Source: Pseudoscleropodium purum (Eukaryota > Streptophyta > Bryopsida > Hypnales > Brachytheciaceae). From it: a stretch of 64,000 nt of DNA. Positions within the stretch are counted from its first letter, which is position 1. Each line of letters begins with the position of its first letter. Below the pieces are notes generated by a model. It made no database searches and had not been told where the DNA came from. It worked only from the letters and a program-made list of their open reading frames with translations. The stretch covers positions 13,206,001 through 13,270,000 of the forward strand of contig OZ017795.1 in the NCBI GenBank assembly GCA_963969395.1, given 5' to 3'. Both the position numbers and the translations under genes were made by a program. Positions 53,750-63,400 of the stretch are shown here, piece after piece.

Positions 53750-55681
53750 ATGAGTGGATCTGATGACTGGACATCGGGTGCAAGTCCTATTGAGGCATTC
53801 ACGAAAAATGGAGGCTCGGGAAGACTGAAAATGCAGAAGGGAGTTGTTGTGGCTCTTACACTGGAAGGATTATACTACTCCGGAAGGGCGGTTGTAGAAA
53901 GGGTGGTGAGCCGCGATCCCTACCTCGTATGCATTCATGTCCTAGACGTTCCAAATAACCTCAATATGCCTCTTCCGTTTCCTGAGGGAGACATGGTGTT
54001 CTTGCGACACTGCCCGGGAAGGTCAATCGTGTGGGAGGCAGAGAACATCTATCCCCATGCAGAGTCTGAAGGGTCTTCTTCTGCTCGTGTCAGCCGGCAG
54101 CCGATACAAGTGGTCACAGATGAAAAACCCATACAACAATTCCTGTCACTCACTGTCAATATGGATGTCTCACTACTGCAGACTATGGGCACGGATCTAC
54201 TGTATGCTGGTGTAGGTACAATTGTACAATGCTCTCCGAAGGGTTACTGGGAAGGCTTTTGCGTTCTACACAGCTTCTTCCTCGTTGTGAAGCTACTGCA
54301 CGTCGTCGATGATTTCCAGGATCAGAGTGCTTATTGCGAGATTCCTGAATTCATGACACTCAAACACTATGTTGGATTCAAAATACTCTGGAGTGGTTAT
54401 AAGGTCAGACCAATCGAGACCTCCGTCCCAATAACCAAGGTTGTCGGCTGCCAACCAACAGGAGAACTTGCGACCCATTTCATGCAGGCTCAAGTCGATG
54501 GTAACTACGAGAGTGGTGGGAGTTCGAACGATGCACAAGTAGAATTATGTGATCCGGGAACACAGCGAGTACTTCCTACAGCATTAGATGAAGGCGAGCG
54601 AGATGATAGGTTCTATTCGTTTGACGATGGCAGCCGCGAGTCTACAGAGGATCACCGCGATGTTCATGGTTACAGTACCTCTGGCACTGCCGTGTCCGAC
54701 ACAAGTGTTGCTGACAGCATGGATCATTCGGACGCGTTTAGAGCTGATACTCGAAGTGGAGATAATGGCCATCCAAATGGAATGCAAGCTGGGCTTCCAA
54801 TCTCAGATAGACCGCTCTAGAGAAATCAATACTGTGAACTTCTCAATGACGACTTCTCGGTTCTCGGAAGAGCCATGATCCAAGTTTGCCTACCAGATGA
54901 GGCCTGCGATGATGGCGTCCTAGGCGACATAGATGTCGGGGTCATGTTCGTATCGGACAATGACGAACTGCAAATGACAACCATGCACTGGAGGCTCACA
55001 CACACAAGGTTGGAGGGTGGAAGGCTACTATCTGAAATTGTCACGCTCTGCTCAGAGGCTGCTCTATTGAATGAGTCGGACAATAACAGAATGCAGGGGG
55101 TACCGAGGAATCCATACCGCTCTGTGCGCAGAAGGGTGATTCCCAAGGATCACAAAAGCCAATCCAAGCTGCAAATGAAGACCTCGGAGACGGAGGTACG
55201 TAAGGTCAGCTCACAGAAGTGCTATAAGCTCAGATGCTGCCAGACATTTCCCTGGGAGGACACGAGGTCTATACGACAAAAGTTCTTCGCTTGCACATTT
55301 GAGAGTAGGAGGGAGGTAGCGTATGTGGTGCAGAGTCAGCTTCATGCAGGGGTTATTCCAGGAAAAAAATTCATTACTCTTGCAAATACAGACGTCTGCG
55401 AGAACACATGGTATATCATTCACGGGGTATTGAGGTCGGCCTATCATGTTTACAAGGCTGCGGTCGTGGGAGGATCCGTTAACGGCTCGCATGGAAATGC
55501 GGGGGCCCAACGGCCACGGCCACAAACAATCCAAGCTCAAGCAACCCTCAAAACGATCATCGACGACAATGCCGACAAAATGCCAAATGAGTTCAGAATG
55601 GTTGGAAATAAACGCGTCAACAATCTCAAGGTCCTCCCCTCTGCAATGAATTGGGATCACATGCGCGAACAAGTCAATTAT
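53750..55681 (+). pseudogene. DUF7869-like transposase gene, first exon
   Basis: ATG at 53750 (MSGSDDWTSGASPIEAFTKN). One frame runs to a GTAAGT donor at 55682, interrupted by a single TAG at 54818-54820. Early part: KGVVVALTLEGLYYSGRAVV and LPFPEGDMVFLRHCPG, perhaps a small beta-rich domain. A diverged hairpin copy is translated at 54088 (VSRQPIQ) and another at 54442 (VVGCQPTG). Later: KLRCCQTFPWEDTRSIRQKF and LHAGVIPGKKF. No catalytic motif lies in this exon. If the TAG is a sequencing or suppressed codon the gene could still work. Confidence 0.6.
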
Positions 55682-55851
55682 GTAAGTCCATCATCTGCCT
55701 CTTCGTCTACAGTAGAAAAGTCTTTTTATCGGCTGCCAGCCGATACAATCATGTCTGGACTTTGAATGTAGAAGCCATTGATCTTTCCTTTCTATAGGCC
55801 GTCATTTGCAGTTCTGTTGGCTGCCAGCCAATACAACTCTATAGTCTTCCA

Positions 55852-56298
55852 TGGAAACTCATCCATGAAGTCATGTTCTTCAGCGAATGGAATATGCAAT
55901 ATAAAGCCAGTCTCGCAGTCTGCTATCAGCCGCCTTCGGAATGCTCATTTCAAAAACATAGAGGTCAAGGCCATAGGGAGCAATTTCTCAAAATGCACAG
56001 AATGTGACTTCCTGGTAGAGTTCATTGCAAAGTATCCAAGAGGTTGTGATGAGTGGCAGGCCCTGGTCGACGACAAAGAGAGACATCTCAATTACCAGCG
56101 CGCTTGTAGAAATGTATACAGTGGATGGACCGCGCAGTCGGTGCAAAATCCATCAGAGTTCCTCTGCATTATTCATGACAAAAGGGACACCACAAAGACT
56201 GCCATTCCAAGGATGCAGCGCATCACCAAGGCCACCGTAGGGCTAGGGCAAATACCAATCTCATGTACTGGAATGCTCACACATGGACATGGAGATGG
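55852..56298 (+). CDS. DUF7869-like transposase, second exon
   Basis: Between an intron with two hairpin copies (55727, 55815) and a proposed GTATGC donor. It reads SNFSKCTECDFLVEFIAK, then ERHLNYQRACRNVYSGW and FLCIIHDKRDTTKTAIPRM. The 'FSKC..C' pair followed by 'iiD..D..K...P' is the usual lead-in of DUF7869-type proteins as I know them; the Asp of IIHDKRD is a candidate first catalytic residue. Confidence 0.6.
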
Positions 56299-56367
56299 CG
56301 CGTATGCACATTACTCCACATCACTCTAGCCTAGGGATTCAAATTTCACAATTTCATCCATCTGCAG

Positions 56368-57242
56368 GGTCCTCAAGGCCCTAGAACTACCACCTATTTG
56401 GGAGTCCAAGATCCTCTTCTCGACTCCACCGCTAAACACCTTCTTCGAGGCTCTGCTTCATGGGAAATCGAGATGCAACTCGTCAATCCCGCAGGCCTCG
56501 GACATGGTGATTGACGCAGCGAGACCAGGACGACTTCAGGTCCCACTTCCGAGGAAACTGTTCTTGCAACTCGACAATTCAGCAAAGGACAACAAAAATC
56601 GATTCCTCATGGCTTTCTGCTCACTGCTCACTACCAGGTGCATATTCAAGGAAGTTTCAGTGGGGTTCCTTATTATCGGGCATACGCACGAGGACATTGA
56701 TGCGCACTTCAGTTATCTCTCTAAACTGATCAAAAGGAAGAACACATACGTACTTGCGGATCTCATGAAGGCGTTCATGGATTCACAGAAGACTGTAGCC
56801 TTCATTCCGGAGTTCGTGCAAGAAGTGGCGGACTTTAAATCATACTTCAAGGGCTTCCATCATGATGGGGTGAACAAAATCATCGGGCTCGGAGATAAAC
56901 ACCTCTTCAAGTTCTACGTCGTGGAGGATGGTGTGGATCGTGGATGGCCGGTCATGAGGTACAAGCTCAGGGCCACAGATTCTTCGTGGCTACCTCCTGG
57001 TGCACCTGTCAAAATGTGGATAGCGGACGAAAATGGACAACCCAATATTCCACAGGGGGACCCTCGACCTGTGCCTTTCAAGGCACTCTGGGGGAATGTG
57101 GACATTAATACCAGAAGGCAAAATGCAGAAAAGGAAGTCGCAAGGGCTACAGAGTGCAATGAGAAACAAACATTCATCAAAAACGGAATAGCAAAGTTCA
57201 TTGAGTTCTGGAAATCGGGAATGGCCAGAGATAGACGGTACG
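56368..57242 (+). CDS. DUF7869-like transposase, third exon (catalytic part)
   Basis: After TCTGCAG at 56367. Key blocks: RKLFLQLDNSAKDNKNRF (Asp-Asn, second candidate catalytic residue), FKEVSVGFLIIGHTHEDIDA with HFSYLSK (third acidic group), then YKLRATDSSWLPPGAPVKMW. An RNase H-like acidic triad is plausible. The exon is cut at 57242 by an LTR-like insertion; after removing it and one GTACG the frame continues (RY then AQEMAGC) at 58557. I am fairly sure of the family resemblance, less sure that it is the transposase. Confidence 0.7.
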
Positions 57243-58551
57243 TGTAGATGGGAATTTACTATAGACTAAACTATTGAGAAATTCCTATAGTTTAAAAGTT
57301 CGTTCGCAGGGAGGTATGGTGCTATGGGTAATTCCTATGGTTAAAGATATTGATCTAAATCCAGGTTTTGCACAATAGAAAGATAATTGAAAATTTCCTA
57401 ACTAGACCCAACACAATAGATCAACTATAAATTTATTATCACCAAAACCAAGGATAGGAACTTATCAATTGTTCTGAATCTATCAATTCCGCTCTGCTCT
57501 CTATCTTCTCAATCGGCCTCAACAACGGCACTGCATCTATTGATCTTCCAGCTTCCTTGATTACTCCGCATTTCCAATTGACTCTTCTTCAATTCTAGTT
57601 TTCTCCAATTTAACCTCAATTGATTCTCTTCCTTTAAGTCTCGCTTCACTTGCTTTCTCCATAGATTCACGTTTTGCTTCTCACAATTCAATTGTTTCAC
57701 AAAATTTACACCTTTCTATGTCCCTATTGACTTTGCAGATTTCTTCCCATCACACTATTATTCAGATTGCAAGTTCCATTGATTCCTCTACATAATCTCC
57801 CGGTCACTATTGAACTTAATCATGAAATTCCTATGAAACTATAGAATTCACTTTCACCACACATTCCTACTACATTCATTCATTTACACAGTTGATATTC
57901 ACAACAATAGTGCAAATACAACAATCAATCCATAGATCGACACACATTGGAATTACAATAGAATGCTGCTCGGTGATTCCCGATTGAGTATTACCATAGA
58001 GTTTACATTTCACCTTAGTACAGAAAATATTACAATAGTTTCTCTCTCTATTCTATTGTTCCAAGTCACTCTGAATATTAAAACTATGGATCCTATCCGA
58101 TCTGATCTCTGCTATACATCCGAACTATTGATCTTGCACTATAGCCTACATTCTATCGATTCAACCGCAACAAATCTCCACACTCACAATTGAAATCCAC
58201 CGCACACTACAACAGCTCTCACAATCTATCGTTCACACACACACACACTGCCGGCCTCCACTACCACAGGAGCTCTGGATACCTTCTCCACGAACTCAGA
58301 AACAATCGATAGCCTCCAACCTGCTTCATCACAATCGGTTGACAACCAAAAATAACCGCCACCATAGTTGCGCCCCATTCATCCCAGTCAACCAACCATC
58401 GATGAAAACTATAGTAAAATCCAAATAAAACTCCAACCAACTAGCAACTATAGAGAGTTAACCTCAACATGCCGAAAAACTATAGAGAAAAACTGGATTT
58501 AACCAATCAAAACAAAAAACCACAAAAAACTACAATAGTTCATAGACTACA
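57243..58551. mobile_element. Solo-LTR-like insertion (1309 bp)
   Basis: Starts TGTAGATGGG and ends AGACTACA, TG...CA with a 5-bp inverted terminus, flanked by GTACG (57238-57242 and 58552-58556). This is the signature of an LTR element; no internal protein region is present. CTATAG, CTATTG and ACAATAG motifs recur every 30-60 bases. No LTR partner is in the window. It splits the transposase exon. Confidence 0.75.
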
Positions 58552-58556
58552 GTACG

Positions 58557-59215
58557 CACAGGAAATGGCAGGCTGTGTGGCTTACTGGGAAAGAATTCAA
58601 TCAAAGATCAATTCGGCACTGCCTCAAACTCCTGCATTGCTTCAAGAAGGATTATGGCCGCTCTCTGACTGGACAAGAGATCACACGTCGACTTTTGTAG
58701 ACAAGGGGGCGTAGGAGAATTATTCAGTAGACACCACTCCGGAGGACGAAGGGGATCCCACTCCATACTACGGACCTGCAAAGGACAAGCCGCGCTTGAG
58801 ATTCAATCCATTCAGGGATGTTCTGCTCGGAGACTTTGTTCTTTGTCGACCATGTCACAACAATCATCTGCCTATCTGGCTGAGACGGGTACTCCAATGT
58901 GTGGACATGTCTCCGGGGCCCACGTATGGTAATTTTAAAATTGAGTGGTGGACTCCGATGAAAGCCAAGAGGGAGTCAAAAGTGCTCATTGCGAGGGAGT
59001 GCTGGACCCGAAGATGGCACAAGGAACTTTGTCTTCCGTAGATGGTCCATGTCAACATTGTCTTGTACTCGCACAGAATGCCCTCGCATGCAAAGAAAGG
59101 ACCTCCCACATCTCATGTCATCCCAGAGGCATCCGTTGCTGCTGCTATTGCGAATCTGGAGGCCGCGGGGGCAGCTTTAGACAGAGATGCAGACGAGGGC
59201 GGAGAGGATTACTGA
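58557..59215 (+). pseudogene. DUF7869-like transposase, C-terminal part
   Basis: Same frame as the third exon. It reads AQEMAGCVAYWERIQSKINS, then TAG (58712-58714), ENYSVDTTPEDEGDPTPYYG, RFNPFRDVLLGDFVLCRPCH, then TAG (59039-59041), and ends DADEGGEDY-TGA at 59213-59215. A WERIQSK...LLQEGLWPL region precedes an acidic linker. Both internal TAGs fit CAG-to-TAG changes. The last residues are Ala/Glu/Asp-rich. Confidence 0.55.
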
Positions 59216-59884
59216 CATATCGCCTCGGACCTATCAGTTGCCAGCCGATACAATAGTTTAGCTCTGGAGTTGTGTCACCATCACATTGCTAGACGGATCC
59301 GAGTCCTCGCTGTAGGTGTCGGCTGCCAACCGATACTAAGGGCTTCGCTGCATGTCGATCGCATGGTTCTTGAACAGGATGTTTTCACTTCAGAATGATT
59401 ACATGCATATCCACAATATTTACTCATTTGTGGATGTGCCTTCATATCTTTTAGGGTGTGCCTTCATATCTTATAGGTTGTAACTATAAGTCTTATGACT
59501 AGTCAGTTTTGACATTTTTAATATGTATCCGTTGGCTGCTGACAAATCACATTTATTTGAATCTCCTATGGGGACCATGTTACAACTGTTTTATCTTCAG
59601 TGCACAGGCGATTTGCTCATTTCTCTATCTTTCATGTTCGTTGTCCTGCTTTTTGGTTTTGCGCACTTTATTGTGCTGTCTTATCGGCTGCCAACCTATA
59701 TGTCAATGGGCACGGGATGGGTGCACGGTCATAGGCACCAGTTCTACTATTGCATAAAAACCGATCCAAAATACAACAATCCACTTTTTTTTTGTACCCT
59801 CAGTTCTTCTGAACAAGGTGTGGGTGGGCTGCTAACACTTTTTAATCATTTGAAGCATGTTCTCTACCTTTTTTAATGTGGCTA
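59216..59884 (+). other. Outer-element right subterminal region
   Basis: Non-coding, with hairpin copies at 59232, 59317 and 59682. It resembles the left end, where four copies lie within ~580 bases of the TIR. No ORF with support. Confidence 0.6.
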
Positions 59885-59955
59885 TGGACTATGAATTTGT
59901 CCATAATTTGTGCAATTGTCCATAATTAGTTAAATATAGGTTTTAACAATTTAAT
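59885..59955 (-). repeat. Right terminal inverted repeat
   Basis: TGGACTATGAATTTGTCCAT to AACTAATT-type complement ending GTTTTAACAATTTAAT. It is ~18 bases longer than the left one because TTGTCCATAATT is present twice. Confidence 0.8.
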
Positions 59956-60247
59956 ATTTTGAATCATTCTCTACTATTGTCTACTTATTGTTTTTTTCTA
60001 TAAATTTTACAATTCCAAGTGATCTCAAATTTTTCAAGCATGTGGCAAACTTGTCTAGGAAAGAGAATCCAAAAAAGTACCTCCATTTTGAATATTTTTT
60101 CGTAGAAAAGTGAGCTTGTGAAGTGTAGCTGCCCTATTCTTTGCAAGGCCAAGAAAATTATTTTAATCAATTCAAATGCTTATATCTTGCAATCCATACT
60201 ATGGAAATTTTTGAAATTCTTACTACATGTTTTCAAGTCAATATAAT

Positions 60248-60462
60248 CAGGGTTGACAAATCAGTACGTCCGCCCCAAAATAGTGTCTGTAACCCGGACA
60301 TCCGTCCTCACGGAAGCCATCGGACGCAGCGTCCCTCTCGCCGTCGGAAGGCGGACGGACGGGGCGGATGGGTGGACAGGCGGACCGCGAATGTCAGCGG
60401 ATGCTGCGGACACAGCGTCCGTGTCCGGACGTCCCGGACGTCCGACCATCCTATCAACCCTG
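60248..60462 (-). mobile_element. 215-bp hAT MITE
   Basis: CAGGGTTGA at both ends as inverted repeats; 8-bp duplication AATATAAT at 60240-60247 and 60463-60470. Its left ~40 bases match the right end of the hAT element at 44804 (TACGTCCGCCCCAAAATAG), and its right ~100 bases match the left end of that element (CTGTGTCCGCAGC-type sequence). It is therefore an internal-deletion derivative in opposite orientation, mobilisable by the same transposase. Confidence 0.93.
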
Positions 60463-60470
60463 AATATAAT

Positions 60471-63400
60471 ACAAGATCCTATAGTAAAATGTGTCAAAAA
60501 AAGTTCTTTTCCAAAAAATTCATTCTTTTTATTAAAAATGGAAATTTTCAAGCATTTTCAATGAAAACATAATCATGGAATTTTATGAATTAATTCAATT
60601 TTCATGGTTTTATATAGTGTAAATTGAAAGAAATTGTTAATTTTTTTAATTCAATTGCATGGATATGTAGGGAACATCTATATATACATCTTTCATATTA
60701 AAAAACACTTTGTTAAGTAATAAAATGTAATCTAGGAAGAGTTGAATGTGAGATGTCATATGACTAAACTTTGTAAAATAGGTAACTATCTTTATATTTT
60801 AGCTATATTTTTCTAATTGATTCTTATACTATAACTAATTTTGTGCATTTGATTTGGATTACTTTCAAGTAGGACATTGTCACTTCCACATTGAAATCTC
60901 TATAAGAAAATTGTATAACTTTTTTGGAGATGCTTGTTGAAGGAAAAATGCCATTAGAAGATTTTTAGTCCCTTCAAAGGGCTATAAGTTCCCTAGGCTA
61001 CCAGCATTGGGGGAACAACCCTGCAACAACCTGTAGTTGTTGCCTAATGTGGCAAAACAATTGCCACATCACCAAATACAATTTTAAAAAAAATTCTACT
61101 TTTTTTTTGTTCTAAATTTTTCAAAAAACAAATCTAACAATGCCTGTTTTCAATCTACTAGGGGAACATCATTAAGGAAACAGGCTTGAAACGGCCCTCT
61201 AGTCCCTTCAATCTTTTCTAATGGTGTCTAGATGTTTTCTACATATCTTCACAATCAAACTTTAAAAATTCATTACTAATTTTTTTCAAGGAATTATCGT
61301 GTAAAACCATGAAAATTAAAAGAAAAAATTCACCAAACATAGAGTGTTGTTTTTTTGGAACTAAAATATGGTATACTTGATTGTGATTGCATAAGTCATT
61401 GTAATGAATTATACAAGCCAAAAAATTCCAATTCCATTCTACAATATGCAAAATTCTTTAAATGGTACAATAAGAAATTAATAAATGATTTAGTAAATGA
61501 ATTAGTAAATGAATTAAACCACAGAGTATACTTGGTCACTCTAAATCCTATTTTTTAGCACTTTAAAAATTTATAGTTTTTTATATAGTATCCATAAAAT
61601 GCATTCTAAGAGAATCTTAAATCCCCTTTTAACTACCAACAATATCCTACAAAATGTTTTCCAATATAATACTAGAAACCATGTTGAATTGTTTAGATCT
61701 TAGTTTATTAAAAATAAGGTAGTATGCTCATAAAGCAACCTTTTAAGGATTTTGGGCCTTTTTGGTGACTTTTGGATGCCCATAAATAGTTTACTTTGTT
61801 TTTCACTTGAAAAAAAATTGATGCACAATCTAAGACAAGTGGTTTCATATTTTTCAAAGCTTTTATGAATTACTTATAAACTTCTAAAGAATTTTGCAAT
61901 AGGCACCTATTCTTGATCATAGGCTTTGCAAAACCCACTTACACGCAGTCTAAAAAAAGATATGGTTTGACCAAAAACAAATACTACCACATTCAAAAAG
62001 TAATACATAAAGTTCCTAAATACAATCTTTACTAAACTCAAACAAACCCTACATTCTTTGAATATATGTAAAAAGGCAATTGGGCAATCAATTCTCATTT
62101 AGAAAAATTAAGTGAACATACCTTGTAGTTGAAATAGATTCTCCCTAGCTCTTATAGTCTCTCTAGGAAGGGGACACTTTTAATCACCATTCCATTTCCA
62201 CTTTAAAATTTTGTAACTAATTCCACAAAGGTTAAAAAACTATGAAACAATATGGGTTACATGTCAATATCATTTTTTTTCACTTTATAGGTGTTGAAAA
62301 TTCTTTTCAAGAAGCCAAACTCCTTATAATGTATCCACATGGTAGATTCAACAAAGTAATGCTAAATAATTAATTAAAATTTCCAAAATAGCTTTAACAC
62401 TTTTAATTTTAATTTTTAAAAATTCAACATTTTATTAAAAAAATTAAAAAAAGTCACTTAAGGGTGATTGCAAGAAAGACCTCTCTTTTTTTGCATCACA
62501 TTGAGAGTAATGGAGTTCTTTTCTAATATAATTTTTGAAGATAGAATCCAATGAACTTGAAATTTTTATTAGAAATGGATGGTTGAATTTTAATCATATT
62601 TTTTTTTAAATAAAAAAAATCGATTTATATTTAAAATTCATTTAAAAAAAATTTGTCACACTTTGAAGTTTAGGGATTTTTAATATTGGGGGGTACCCAA
62701 AATTAATGATGTAGAGCTGAAATTTTTATGGTCTATTCCTATATTAGGGAGACATGTGTTTACTAAAGGAAATGTAAAAATATATTATTTTATGGCCTCT
62801 ATATTTATACAAATAGGGTTTTTTTACGCACACAATTCTACACATTGAAGATGTTTTGACTTCATTTCTTTAGTGAAATTTGATCATCATCAAGTCCTTA
62901 CAAATTATAAATTTTTAGTTTTTTATTCCATGTTTTTTTATTTATTACAAATTCATACCTCATTGTATCTATTTTCTATAACAAGTAGTCTTTTTTTTCT
63001 AATAATAATATTTGAGTACTTGCAATGATACTTTTAGCGATCAATTTTTTAAATCAAAGATTTGGATTGTTCTATTTATTAGTATTCTTAGTACTAAGTG
63101 CAAAAATTGTAGTTTTGGGAGATCTTCCTTGCAATCACCTTTAATTTGACATGCGTAAAATTAAAAAATACAAGTTTTTTATACAAATGGGATGGTCAGA
63201 GGTAAAACAATCTATGTAGGGTATATAAATGGTTAAGATTAATACTCTATGTAAAAGTTAGATTCAAACATAAATTAAGTATTTTTTTGGTATGTCTAAA
63301 TGTTTGAAATATTACAAGGGAAATGTCCAAAATGTTATAGAAATCTTTCATTCATATTGCCTAATTTTTGAATATTTTTGAAAACCTACATTACATCTTA

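Larger units (their letters stand above)
22362..59700. repeat. Dispersed 19-20 bp hairpin motif, about 20 copies
   Basis: Consensus TATCGGCTG(C/G)CAGCCGATA: 8-bp arms around a GCC or GGC centre. Copies start at 22362, 22551, 22744, 22920, 46929, 47285, 48249, 48623, 49266, 50699, 51291, 52265, 52357, 52414, 52496, 53606, 53671, 54088, 54442, 55727, 55815, 59232, 59317 and 59682; several are diverged. Half sites cluster at 52580-52860. Copies at 46929-48623 have a GGC centre and most from 49266 onward have GCC, so the orientation flips near 49 kb. None occurs in the inserted CACTA, hAT or LTR sequences. Most lie in introns or intergenic DNA. They are likely binding sites of an element-encoded protein. 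Confidence 0.9.
22312..59946. mobile_element. TIR DNA transposon with DUF7869-like transposase and hairpin motifs
   Basis: Ends carry inverted repeats: TTAAAAC..ATATTTAACTAATTATGGACAA on the left and its complement on the right. The total span is 37.6 kb, but removing the CACTA element (23045-46292) and the LTR-like insertion (57243-58551) leaves about 13 kb. TTAA is present at both outer edges and is a possible 4-bp target duplication, but the palindromic, AT-rich context prevents proof. A plus-strand transposase gene (53750-59215) and minus-strand accessory exons (52187 down to 22523) diverge from a central region. About 20 copies of a 19-20 bp hairpin motif lie across it. I do not recognise a named superfamily. 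Confidence 0.8.

Noticed and set aside
22362..59700. Regular palindromes considered as a CRISPR array
   Set aside because: Spacing is irregular (tens of bases to kilobases), the sequence is a plant genome, and no cas genes exist.
59509..59876. Hydrophobic ORFs suggestive of a membrane protein
   Set aside because: T-rich DNA read in frame; a hairpin motif lies within it, there is no start context, and it follows the transposase stop in the subterminal region.
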